Assembly (NCBI GenBank): GCA_002430605.1 | Contig: DJBY01000069.1 | Coordinates: forward strand, 35,627 to 47,029 | Direction of reading: 5' to 3' | Source of the DNA: Opitutia bacterium UBA5964 | Lineage (GTDB): Bacteria > Verrucomicrobiota > Verrucomicrobiia > Opitutales > Coraliomargaritaceae | DNA length: 11,403 bases | In this document: in pieces, positions 1 to 8,000 of the stretch | Numbering within the stretch: position 1 is the stretch's first letter | How the letters are laid out: each line of letters begins with the position of its first letter | Position numbers and translations under genes: made by a program | Notes under the pieces: generated by a model | Databases searched by the model: none | What the model saw: the letters and a program-made list of their open reading frames with translations, nothing else | What the model was told of the DNA's origin: nothing

Positions 1-583
1 ATTCAGCCGCGATCCAAGCGACCCGCAGAGAAAAGGGCCCAGCTTGTTTATCTGCGAGCATCAGCGCCATGCGGCGAATGTCTTTAGCATTAAAGGTATA
101 ACCCGAGAGCTGGCGTCCTCGCCAACTTTGCTCTAGTTTGCTAAAAGGCACAAACACCTCGATCCACTCACCTGCGGTGGTTTGAAAATCCGCCGCAAAA
201 TTAACCGCCCAACCCTCACGAAAGATTGCGTCACTGTGAAAGCGTAGCTGATAAGTTCGGCCATCACCAAGCACTCTAAGGCGGATACCTTCGGCATCGG
301 AAAGATCGAAATTGCCAGGGGTGTATACTGAAGAAAAGCCACCATTGTTCTCCAGCGACAGAGTGCCACTGAAACGCATGCCATCGTCACCAATCGTCGC
401 ACTGCCAGCAGAGCGGCCGCCCATGACACCATCGTTGCTGCTCAGCCAAGGCTGGTCGGCGTGTTCACCAGTAAATTTAAAAAGTGTGTTCATCTCTGCT
501 GTCCGGTGCGGGTTTGCCAAGAGCGATGCGGCGCACAGACTGCTGGCGATTATACTGACGATTAATCCCGAAGTCATCTTCAT
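1..583 (-). CDS. CIA30-domain (NDUFAF1-like) exported protein, 3' end cut by window edge
   Basis: An open frame runs leftward from an ATG at 583 to the window edge, giving 194 codons with no stop. The next codon begins with T, so the gene may end within a base or two. Residues 1-24 look like a signal peptide (hydrophobic GLIVSIIASSLCAASLLA). The rest matches the CIA30 family, named for a mitochondrial complex I assembly factor: QPWLSSNDGVMGGRS near 44-58, GGFSSVYTP near 81-89, and a GIRLRVLGDGRTYQLRFH strand pair near 99-116. The family is a galactose-binding-like beta sandwich. Bacterial members have no settled function, and an exported one is unlikely to act directly on complex I. The start is uncertain: AGGA touches the first ATG but lies 6 nt before a second in-frame ATG at 577, which could be the true start. 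The family call is from recognised motifs only; nothing nearby suggests a pathway. Confidence 0.82.
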   Translation of the reverse strand, partial: MKMTSGLIVSIIASSLCAASLLANPHRTAEMNTLFKFTGEHADQPWLSSNDGVMGGRSAGSATIGDDGMRFSGTLSLENNGGFSSVYTPGNFDLSDAEGIRLRVLGDGRTYQLRFHSDAIFREGWAVNFAADFQTTAGEWIEVFVPFSKLEQSWRGRQLSGYTFNAKDIRRMALMLADKQAGPFSLRVAWIAAE

Positions 584-719
584 TCCTGCAGAAATTGCCC
601 AAGTGTGTCATATACGCAAGAGTCTGGGTCGAAAACCCTGCCGTCAAGTGGTGCCAAAATACACGATGAAGAATTCACTGTTTTTTGTAGGGTGAATCGC
701 GACGGTACGATACATTGAA

Positions 720-935
720 ATGCACATTCGGAAGAAAAATCTACAAGTCAAGCAGCAGCCCAGTGGCGAATGCCTGCAACTCACCTACGAACTAGGCACG
801 GGGCGCAAGACCCACATTATCCCTAACAAGCAGCCAACCACAGAACCAGAGCCGCACGCAGCGGGCTCCTACCATAACCCAGAGCAACACGCCATCTATA
901 TGCAGCGTGTCGACGCGATGCTAAGAACACCCTAA
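720..935 (+). CDS. Small hypothetical protein, probably the 5' part of an interrupted gene
   Basis: A 71-codon frame starts at ATG 720 and stops at TAA 933-935. The product is hydrophilic, with no signal peptide or membrane segment, and I do not recognise the family. Codon third positions are strongly G/C-biased almost to the end (for example CTG CAA CTC ACC TAC GAA), which argues that it is truly coded. The same frame has three stops between 933 and 977, then opens again to 1079 with equally coding-like codons. The other two frames are both free of stops across the gap. I infer a single gene of about 115-120 residues disrupted by two compensating single-base changes, or sequencing errors. 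A genuine 71-residue protein remains possible. No Shine-Dalgarno site is visible before the ATG. Confidence 0.45.
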   Translation: MHIRKKNLQVKQQPSGECLQLTYELGTGRKTHIIPNKQPTTEPEPHAAGSYHNPEQHAIYMQRVDAMLRTP

Positions 936-977
936 GCCAAGCGCCCCAGCAATTAATTCAACGCCACAAGCTGCTAA

Positions 978-1079
978 GCAGACGACTTTCAGCAGCGATT
1001 CGGCATCGACCCAACAGTCGATTACCAGCCCTCCGCCGAATCTCACTCAGAGCAGTTACTGTATTTGACTATAACCTAG
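978..1079 (+). pseudogene. Possible 3' continuation of the interrupted small gene
   Basis: This stretch is in the same reading frame as the 720-935 gene and has no start codon of its own. It reads DDFQQRFGIDPTVDYQPSA and ends ...EQLLYLTIT before a TAG at 1077-1079. The composition is protein-like (GIDPTVDYQP) and codon choice resembles the upstream part. It ends 20 bases before the start of the DoxX-like gene, leaving little room for a separate promoter. I infer that it is the C-terminal end of the same ancestral gene. It could also be chance, since the stretch is only 33 codons. Confidence 0.35.
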
Positions 1080-1099
1080 AGATCAGCCACATTTCGCTA

Positions 1100-1468
1100 A
1101 TGGACACTATTCAACATCTATTACAGCTGATCGCTGGCCTCGGGATTCTTAATGTCTGGCTCCTTCGTTTCAATCAAGGCACCCCCTACCGCGGCGGAAC
1201 AGCAGCCGACATGAAGGCCGAATTTGCCAATTATGGCCTGCCTAATTGGAGCGTTTACTTGATCGGCTGCTTAAAAATCACCGCTGCGCTTGCCCTAATT
1301 CTAGGGTTACACTTCGACTCGCTGATTGTCCCGTTTGCTAGTCTACTCGCGCTGCTCATGGTGGGCGCGCTGTTAATGCACCTCAAAGTGAAGGATCCGG
1401 TTAAAAAATCGATTCCTGCGTTGGCGATGCTAGTGCTGTGCATCGGCATCATCGCATTAGCTGCTTAA
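1100..1468 (+). CDS. DoxX-like small integral membrane protein
   Basis: A 122-residue protein with about four hydrophobic segments, near 5-22, 50-70, 74-93 and 105-122. A cytoplasm-like loop carries HLKVKDPVKKS near 94-104. An early stretch YRGGTAADMKAEFANYGLP near 30-48, followed by a helix ending in LILGL, is typical of DoxX-like proteins. DoxX was named from a subunit of an archaeal thiosulfate:quinone oxidoreductase, but most bacterial DoxX-like proteins lack a known activity, so no reaction is assigned. The ATG at 1100 is the only ATG at the start of the homologous part; the frame is open further upstream but has no ATG there. No clear Shine-Dalgarno site is seen. Its TAA overlaps the stop of the convergent DoxX-like gene within the shared tetranucleotide TTAA. 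Confidence 0.8.
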   Translation: MDTIQHLLQLIAGLGILNVWLLRFNQGTPYRGGTAADMKAEFANYGLPNWSVYLIGCLKITAALALILGLHFDSLIVPFASLLALLMVGALLMHLKVKDPVKKSIPALAMLVLCIGIIALAA

Positions 1469-1809
1469 GGGTAGCGACTGAGGAATTCCAACGCGAGTCC
1501 TGCGTTGATCCACATATAGATAAACGAGGGCAAGCATTGCCCAATATTATCTCGAATCCTGATACGCACGCAGAAGCCAAGCAGCATCTGCACGCTAAGT
1601 CCAATCGAAGCAATCAGCCCGATGGCGGGACTCGCTAGTAAGCCCAACAAAAGACCAGTCGCTCCAAGGATTTGCAAATATCCAGTGAGCAATCGAAAAG
1701 GCGCTAAGCCATAGCGCTGAAACTCGACAACCATGTGGGCGGAAAAGACACAACTGGCACCATAGCAGAAGAACGATACAATCGTCAGTAAACAGAAGAA
1801 CGTGAACAT
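1465..1809 (-). CDS. DoxX-like small integral membrane protein, convergent paralogue
   Basis: A 114-residue, very hydrophobic protein with about four membrane segments (near 3-24, 38-58, 62-80 and 94-110). It aligns by eye with the facing gene. RYGLAPFRLL matches NYGLPNWSVYL, GYLQILGATGLLLGL matches GCLKITAALALILGL, and VRIRIRDNIGQCLPS matches MHLKVKDPVKKSIPA. I therefore place it in the same DoxX-like superfamily, although the pair is clearly diverged. The charged loop between helices 3 and 4 keeps its basic character. The function is unknown. The ATG at 1809 is the first in the frame; no strong ribosome-binding site precedes it. The two genes are head-to-tail convergent with overlapping stops, so they are transcribed separately. 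Confidence 0.75.
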   Translation of the reverse strand: MFTFFCLLTIVSFFCYGASCVFSAHMVVEFQRYGLAPFRLLTGYLQILGATGLLLGLLASPAIGLIASIGLSVQMLLGFCVRIRIRDNIGQCLPSFIYMWINAGLALEFLSRYP

Positions 1810-2010
1810 AAAGTAATGATGAACCAGTAAACTCTATTTGCTATGAATTGAAGAAGAATAGTCAGTTGGCAGCAACATTTGAAAAGTATCGTGCGATTGC
1901 ACCGTACCTTACAGCACGTACCAATCGAAATAATCGGCCACTGATTTAACCCAAACACTTCAAGTAGGGCAAGGGGAACAGCCGCAGCACTAGATATATT
2001 TGCAGATCAC

Positions 2011-2478
2011 TTACTCAGCGACTCGGCTTAGATCGCTCGCCAATCTTTTGGGAACCAGTGCCTTCGAGACTCGAAAGATAACACAATAAATCAAAGGCGC
2101 ACAGATTAGCCAACCCACGATCGCGTGCGCGAAGGTCCACGCAAATTCGGCAGTCGTGGTAGCAATCTCACTAAAAAAGCGTGCACTGAATTCGGCAAGA
2201 CTGAGGTGAAAAGGTTTCGCTTGAAATAGCCACTCACCTAAGCGTAGAAAGGGGAAAATGAGGGCAATTTTAACTGGGGCAATGATCCAGTTACAAACCT
2301 GTACCACTGGCTGATTCAGTCGAAAAAACGCCGCGCTAAAAGTATTCATTAAAGTCGAAAATCCCATGATCGGAAAGAGTCCAATCATCAACGATGCTGC
2401 AATCGCATGACAACACGCCTGTTGCCCAAGCCCCTGCTTCAGCTGTCCGACCACGACTAAATTCAGCTTTTTAAACAC
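2011..2478 (-). CDS. DUF2062-domain integral membrane protein
   Basis: From a GTG at 2478 this gives 155 residues. Amphipathic KLNLVVVGQLKQGL leads into the DUF2062 core: AIAASLMIGLFPIMGFSTLM (about 25-44), RLNQPVVQVCNWIIAPVKIA (about 53-72), FPFLRLGEWLF (about 75-85) and a last helix pair around HAIVGWLICAPLIYCVIF (about 118-135). The G.FP..G.ST block and RLNQP are the family signature. DUF2062 proteins are small membrane proteins of unknown activity, often near lipid or glycan genes. The frame stays open upstream to an ATG at 2637, but those extra 53 residues are Arg/Cys-rich and unlike the family, so I prefer the GTG start. A short frame starting at ATG 2542 overlaps the GTG and could couple translation. 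No terminator was found downstream. Confidence 0.72.
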   Translation of the reverse strand: MFKKLNLVVVGQLKQGLGQQACCHAIAASLMIGLFPIMGFSTLMNTFSAAFFRLNQPVVQVCNWIIAPVKIALIFPFLRLGEWLFQAKPFHLSLAEFSARFFSEIATTTAEFAWTFAHAIVGWLICAPLIYCVIFRVSKALVPKRLASDLSRVAE

Positions 2479-2892
2479 GCAATTTAATCGCCTGCCTCGT
2501 AAAAAACTTACTGAGATGAGACAAAAAGAGCGTGTCCGCCATGGCGGGCGGCACCGGAAAGGACTGCGACTTAATGATTGATCGCAAAGATGCGCGGCCG
2601 TGCAGAGCGCAAGCAGGGGCAACCACCTGAGAGCCAAGCTGCTCGCCGAAGGTCACCGCGAAACAGGATGGACAAGGCAGAATAAGGCGTGCAACTTCGC
2701 GCCACTCCGAAAATGCGCACATTATGTCGTTTGTCGGAAAAATGAAACAGAAGGTAATCAATGGATTGGGATACATGTAATCATAAGAAAATAAATCAGC
2801 GGCTATCAGAGGCTAAGCGCTGGAATCTGGGCGACCAGCAAACAAGTACAGGCAGCGCAAAGAGAGGCAAAAAGGTGCAGCCAACAAAGCGC
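2479..2892. other. Region without a convincing gene, upstream of the DUF2062 gene
   Basis: More than 400 bases lie between the preferred DUF2062 start and the terminator of the large operon. Both leftward frames in the 2480-2640 part are open, but neither translation resembles a known family, and the rightward frame at 2600-2794 looks like a shadow. The stretch holds a 12-bp perfect palindrome at 2536-2547 and a 23-codon leftward frame starting inside it (ATG at 2542) that runs into the DUF2062 start. The promoter of DUF2062 must lie here, but I could not identify a convincing -35/-10 pair. A structured leader RNA was considered, and no known riboswitch core was recognised. Confidence 0.5.
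2536..2547. promoter_or_regulatory. 12-bp perfect palindrome CCGCCATGGCGG
   Basis: The sequence CCGCCATGGCGG equals its own reverse complement. It lies about 58 bases upstream of the preferred DUF2062 start. It also contains, on the minus strand, the ATG of a 23-codon leader-like frame. It may be an operator or just a GC-rich coincidence; no regulator is suggested by the neighbours. Confidence 0.25.
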
Positions 2893-2929
2893 AAAAAAAA
2901 GGGCACCGGCGGCTAACATAACCGAGCCC
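2893..2929 (-). terminator. Intrinsic terminator of the DUF1800/DUF1501 operon
   Basis: Read on the minus strand, GGGC pairs with GCCC as an outer stem. Inside it, CGGTTA pairs with TAGCCG (one G-U) around a TGT loop, leaving an asymmetric bulge (T on one side, CCGGT on the other). Eight consecutive T follow the outer stem directly. It starts 4 bases after the stop of the last operon gene, where an intrinsic terminator is expected. Confidence 0.65.
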
Positions 2930-2933
2930 GAGG

Positions 2934-3509
2934 CTAGCTATCTTCGACCAAAACATCATCTGCCGTCCAGAGTTGTCGATCCGGACCGGCTGAGCGCACC
3001 TGCATCTGTTGCCCCGACACTGCGTGGAAGAAAAATGGGGACCCCCACTGGTCGACGAGCTGATTGCCGCGCAGTGCAGCGCAGCGAGGATCGATAAAGA
3101 CGATTCGTTTGGGGTTTTTGCCGAGCAATTGCTGTGTAATTTCGGCATTTTCGCTGCCGACTGGATTTTCTTTATACGCATAGCGATAATCTGCGAACAG
3201 CTGTTCGACGGCATAGATCGATTGCAAAGGATCTGCGTTTTGATTGATCTGCATACTGGTATCAAATGCGATCAAGTATTCAACTCGTCCATCGGGTAGC
3301 CGATTGACTCGGGGATCATTCGGTTCGGGCACCTCCACCACCCGCGTGAGCTTGGAAGGAGCCAAGCGCTGATCAATCCCCTCGTTCTGGCTAGCGACCT
3401 CGTCGCTTGATTGCTTAGTATCCTGGGCTGCATCTGGTTGCAGCAGCCAGTAGACGCACAGGCCCAACACAATCAAGCTGCCCGCAAGTGTAAGGTTTCT
3501 GAGCTGCAT
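2934..3509 (-). CDS. Membrane-anchored protein with GspG/pseudopilin-like C-terminal tail; third gene of operon
   Basis: 191 residues from the ATG at 3509, one base after the DUF1501 stop. The longer frame starting at 3596 would lie inside DUF1501 and adds a segment before the natural N-terminus, so it is rejected. Residues 7-23 form one membrane segment (TLAGSLIVLGLCVYWLL). A polar linker follows to about 60, then a globular part. The tail LVDQWGSPFFFHAVSGQQMQ, then VRSAGPDRQLWTADDV (about 151-186), resembles the end of type II secretion major pseudopilins (DxWGxPY...SxGxDgxxxTxDD). The prepilin peptidase site (G followed by FTLxE) is absent, so it is probably not a processed pilin. Proteins of this type are recalled downstream of DUF1501 genes in verrucomicrobia, but I know of no tested function. 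From its place in the operon it may anchor or organise the two exported partners. The family call is by motif only. Confidence 0.75.
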   Translation of the reverse strand: MQLRNLTLAGSLIVLGLCVYWLLQPDAAQDTKQSSDEVASQNEGIDQRLAPSKLTRVVEVPEPNDPRVNRLPDGRVEYLIAFDTSMQINQNADPLQSIYAVEQLFADYRYAYKENPVGSENAEITQQLLGKNPKRIVFIDPRCAALRGNQLVDQWGSPFFFHAVSGQQMQVRSAGPDRQLWTADDVLVEDS

Positions 3510-3510
3510 T

Positions 3511-5061
3511 TTAAATAAAGCCAAGATTCGCACTGCCGGATAGATCAAATGGATCTTCAAATCGATTGAGATTTGGGAAGATGGTCTGCATTTCACTGCT
3601 GCCCGCGGGCACGCCGAACCAGTTCGCGAGCACTGCGGAAAGCTGATCTACCGATGTGGTCGGAATCCAGCGACCGCGCGCGCCGGAGGGAACGTCGCTG
3701 TTGCTGCCAATGCCCAGTTCCGGGAAAGTGCCGTAGAAGTTCCCGCCTTTGACCGCGCCGCCGAAGACGAGGGTGTGGGTGCCCCAGGCGTGGTCGGTGC
3801 CAGCGGATGCCACATCGGTCTTGTTCGGCGTCCAGGTGCGGTTAAAATCGGATGCCTGGAACGTGGTCACCTTGTCGTAGGAGAAATTGGTGTCCTTGAG
3901 ATCGAGTTCCTTCATCGCCGCGTTGAACGCGCCTATCGCGTTATCCAAGCCTTCCAGAAGGTTAGGCAGTGAGGTATTGATGGAAGAGTGGTTGTCGTAA
4001 CCACCCATTTGCACGAAGAAGATCTGCCGATTGTTGCCGAGACAGGACCTACCAGCGATCAGGCGGGCGACGGCCTTGAGTTCATCCGCTACTTCGCCGG
4101 TGGCACCGAAGCTAGTCCAGATCGCATTGAAATCGATGCCGAGCGCAGTTTCGACGGCCATGGCCTCATTGATGAGCGCCTCATTCTTGCGGGCGCTGCG
4201 GATGACCTCGTTGTAGCCTTCCTCGATGATATGGCCTTGGCTGTATTGCATGATGCGCTCGAACGCCTTGAAGCGGTTTCCCGTGGCGGTGTTGAGATAG
4301 TTTCCGCTCGCGTCTACCGCGTTGGCATAGTTCGTCCCGAATCCTGCTAGGCTGATCGCACCAGTGGAGCTGACGGCATACTGACTGTTCTGCCCTCCAC
4401 CCTGGAAACGATTGCTGCCAGCAGCGGTGATTAGCATGGAGGTCTGGCTGAACTCGTTCCAGGTATCGTTGTAAAGATCCGCTACGCGGGCACCCCAGCC
4501 CGAGGTGTAGGGTTTGTCCGCGATGGAGGACATCCATTCGGTGACCTGGTCGGAGTGGGAGAAGAGCTGCTTGGGCAGGCTGACGCGGCCATAGTCTGCT
4601 TGGGTAGTGGGCTCCGCAAGTGTGCCCACGTTGGTGATGAAGGCAGCTTCGTTGGCTCCATACATGGCAGCCAATCTAGGCAATTTTGGATGCAGCCCCA
4701 TCGGTCCCATCCCAGGCACCTCAATCGGTAATGTTTCATCGTCTCCAGCGGTATTGTAAGTCGCATTCACCACTCCATTGGGCACTGCGACCGCACCGCG
4801 ATCAGCCGCATATACCTCAGCGTAAGGATTAGTGGTGCGCGGGATCAGGATGTTATTGGCATCACAGCCGCCGCTGAGGAAAATACATACCAGTGCCTTG
4901 TAGTTGCTGGGATCGTATGCCGGATCGCTGGTGCTCGCTACCGCCGAGTTCACGAGTGAAAGCTGGGCAATGGTGTTCACCAGCGGACCTATGGTCATGG
5001 CCCCGCAGGTGCCCGCCTTGATGAACTGGCGGCGTGAAATAGAGTTTAGGTTCCGGGGCAT
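3511..5061 (-). CDS. DUF1501 family protein, Tat-exported
   Basis: 516 residues starting 3 bases after the DUF1800 stop, so the two are co-transcribed and probably translationally coupled. A weak AGAAAG lies upstream of the ATG. The N-terminus carries a twin-arginine motif, SRRQFIKAG (9-17), and a hydrophobic stretch, so it is likely exported folded. DUF1501 hallmarks are all present: ALVCIFLSGGCDANN (56-70), the FSHSDQVTEW block (167-176), GGYDNHSS (353-360, for the usual GGWDTH), SDFNRTW (404-410, for SEFGRT), and GTDHAWGTHTLVFGGAVKGG (421-440). The family belongs to the alkaline phosphatase/sulfatase-like fold group as I recall it, with Asp/His residues in these blocks as likely metal ligands. 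The substrate is unknown. The length is usual for DUF1501 and the gene looks intact. Confidence 0.92.
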   Translation of the reverse strand: MPRNLNSISRRQFIKAGTCGAMTIGPLVNTIAQLSLVNSAVASTSDPAYDPSNYKALVCIFLSGGCDANNILIPRTTNPYAEVYAADRGAVAVPNGVVNATYNTAGDDETLPIEVPGMGPMGLHPKLPRLAAMYGANEAAFITNVGTLAEPTTQADYGRVSLPKQLFSHSDQVTEWMSSIADKPYTSGWGARVADLYNDTWNEFSQTSMLITAAGSNRFQGGGQNSQYAVSSTGAISLAGFGTNYANAVDASGNYLNTATGNRFKAFERIMQYSQGHIIEEGYNEVIRSARKNEALINEAMAVETALGIDFNAIWTSFGATGEVADELKAVARLIAGRSCLGNNRQIFFVQMGGYDNHSSINTSLPNLLEGLDNAIGAFNAAMKELDLKDTNFSYDKVTTFQASDFNRTWTPNKTDVASAGTDHAWGTHTLVFGGAVKGGNFYGTFPELGIGSNSDVPSGARGRWIPTTSVDQLSAVLANWFGVPAGSSEMQTIFPNLNRFEDPFDLSGSANLGFI

Positions 5062-5064
5062 GGG

Positions 5065-8000
5065 TTACTTTCTGATTTGGTATTCGGAGGTGAGCGTCAA
5101 CAGGTAGAGGGCGTCCTTGAGCTTGTTGAGCCGGTCGCTGGAGTCGCTGGAACCATCGTGGGCGTCGTCGTAGCTGTCGGTGATCGTATCGATGATCAAT
5201 TCCCGTGGATTCTTGAGGAGATCATCGACACCGGCGACAGCCGGATCGTCGTTGTCGGCCGAATCGTAGGGGTAGCGCAATTTCAGCAGCCCGTTGGTCA
5301 GGCGCTTGTCGAGTGCGTCGAGCAGGGCCTCATCCGCGAGGGACTCGCTGCTGCGTCCGCCCGCCGCCACAGGTGCGGTGGCCGGATAGAAGGCATCTGC
5401 CAGAGCCTGAAGCGGCAGACGCAGGTGATCAAAATTCGCAACGGATGCGGGATTTCCGAACAGGGTCGTCTGATCGTTCTCTTTTTCTCCTAGGTATCTT
5501 CCGGCCTGACCGTTGGATCCATAGATGATTGTTTGGAAGTAGTTAATGTTGCGAATGATGTCCGGTTCGGTGGCTAGTTGCATTTCCGGTGCGACGAGTC
5601 CGGCGTTACTGATCGCGCCGCCTTTGGTGTAGTCCGGCAGGTAGTAGTTGAAAACGGTTTCCTGATACGCTGGGTCCATTTGCAGCCCGCTGGTGGTTCC
5701 GGTTTTGGTCGAGGTGTTGCGGACGCGCACGTTGCGCTCATGCCCGCTGAGCTGGGTGGCTGGATAGCCGAAATTCTCTAGGTAGAGATCGGGGTTGGCG
5801 TAATTAATGGCCAGCGCGTCATAGGGCGTTTCGCTAGGCGCCGGTTCTTCCAGAGGGAAGTAGGTGTGGGCGCCGAGGGTGCGAACCATTTGTTGATAGG
5901 CCTCCAGTGGCGATTTTTTCATGCCAAGGGTGGATTCGCTGAGGTCCAGATTACGAGCCTCTGGGTCGAGCAGGATTTGCTTGAGTGCGAGGCCGAGATC
6001 ACCTTCCGAGTTCTTAAAAACAGTAGCCACCCGGTGAAGGTAATCTTTCGATGGATTGGAGGTGGTGAAGCGTTGGATGAGGCGCTTGGAGATGAAAGCT
6101 GGAGTGCTGACGTGACTGTGCACCATGTCGAAGTCGGGCTGACCGTCGCCCGGCTTCCCCGACAGCCAGTCGAGCGCGCTCTCGAAATCCGCCTCGCCGA
6201 AGAGATCAGCATCGGTGATGTCGGTGTTGTCGATGGTGGTGCCGGCAAAGGTCTTTGGGCCCGTGCTGTGGTAGTCGCCGAACATCTTCATGGGATAGAG
6301 TTGGGCCGTTGAGCGCAGCCCGCGTGTGATGGGGCTGGCGGAAAAGTTGTTGTTGCTCGGAGAGAACGGCACACCGCCCCAGGTGGGCAGCGCGCTGTTG
6401 GTGGCGGAATAACTCACGCCCTGACCGGTGATGACTTTGGCAAATTCTTGGATGTCCGCATTGGTGTAGGTCGATTTTGGAATGCCTTCAGATGTGAGCT
6501 TGAGGTCGCCGTTACTCCAGGTTTCGAACAGTCCGATCGAAAACAACTGCATGTTTTCTCGTGCGAGATTTTCGTCGGGAAAAGCATCGAAATTGCCATC
6601 ACCGTCGAAATCAATCGCCTTCTGGTTCTTGATACTGGAGAGCCACTGTCCCATTACTGGACTCCAATTGACGAATCCGAGAATGTCCCGGTAATGGTCG
6701 AATGCACCGTGGTTCAACATGTCCCTATAGTTGGCGGAGGCATAGGGGTTGCCTCTAATAAAAATATCTACCTCGCTGGTGACGACGATTTGCTGGAGCG
6801 CAAAGCCCATTTTGTGGCGTAGCTGATCGTGCCCGTTTAGCTTGAGTTGCCAGTCGGCACACAGCACGTCTTCGAAACCGAAGTGATTCAGGTTGATGCT
6901 GTTTGACTGGTTATACGCTAGGCGGTCCTCCGCTCGAGTAAGTGGAAAGTTTGCGCTCAGGATCCAATAATTTGGATTGGGGTCACTCCGATCGATCGAG
7001 GGCCAGGGCACAGGAATGGTCGGAGTCGCTGTGATGCCGTCGGTGGGGTTACGAGCAGGATCATAAATACCGGAAATTTTGAGGTGCTGAAAATGGCTCG
7101 CCAAGGCGAAGTCCAAAAGGAAAGTCTGAGGCGTGATCAGCGGGTCTGTCTGATCATCGATCCATTCGGAGAAGGCTTGATGGCGATGGTAGTTCGGATC
7201 CGTGAGACGCTCGGTCTCGATCTTGCCAAGTAGGGCGGCTACGCTTGTGTCGGTGGCTCCGAATGTCGCCTGATTGAGGAAGCGCCGCACGTCGACTTCG
7301 AGAAGCTCACCCGTGAGTTGCGGATACCCGGCGGATCCGGGAACCGCCGACGGGTCCGCGTCACCTGGGTCGGTGAAGGAGCCGCCTGACTGAGCGAAGA
7401 ACGCCCATATTTCGCCAGCCGGATTGTTCACCGTGTGGACATTCAGGTAGAGCGGAGACTCAGAATTTTGAGAGAAGAGGGAGTCGATGATGACCTGCTT
7501 GGACGCCGCTCCGCCGGCGGTAGGGACGGCTCCGGAGGTGGTTGTCAGGTCCCAGAGGTAGCTTGTCAGTGGGCCATTGAGAGGATCTGTTTCGTTGTCA
7601 CCGGGCGTCTCAGTGATGGCATAAATGATGTTTCCGGGATCGTTGCCCGGATTGGATTTATGGACATGTGAATCCTGTTGGGCGGAGGTCAGCCCAGAAA
7701 ACTCGTCCCAGATGCGGATCTCTGTGCGGGGGCCGTTGATGGTGGCGGTGGCGAAACCGGAGCCGCTGGTGGCAACCACGGCCCTGCCATCCTGGCTGAA
7801 GGTGCCGGTGAAAATGGTGGTGTTAAAAGGATCCTCCGGGAGGTCAAAGATCTGAATGGAGGCGCCATTTTGAGTCGTGGAGATGTCATAGTCGGCGGAG
7901 GTCTTGACGGCGAGAGTGACGGATTCGGGATACTCGTTGATCGCATCGTTGACGGCGATGAGAGTGAGCACCTTGGTGGTTTCACCGAAGGCGAAGTCCA

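Noticed and set aside
133..432. 99-residue minus-strand frame starting at 432
   Set aside because: It lies in another frame of the CIA30 gene, whose frame shows recognisable family blocks.
2500..2700. Possible riboswitch (a CTGAGA run with GC-rich stems recalled TPP-type leaders)
   Set aside because: The other conserved parts of the TPP element are absent, and no cobalamin, FMN, SAM or glycine core is seen on either strand.
3272..3596. Longer start at 3596 for the anchored protein
   Set aside because: The extra 29 residues lie within the DUF1501 coding end and precede a natural N-terminus with a membrane anchor; the ATG at 3509 gives the expected tight operon spacing.
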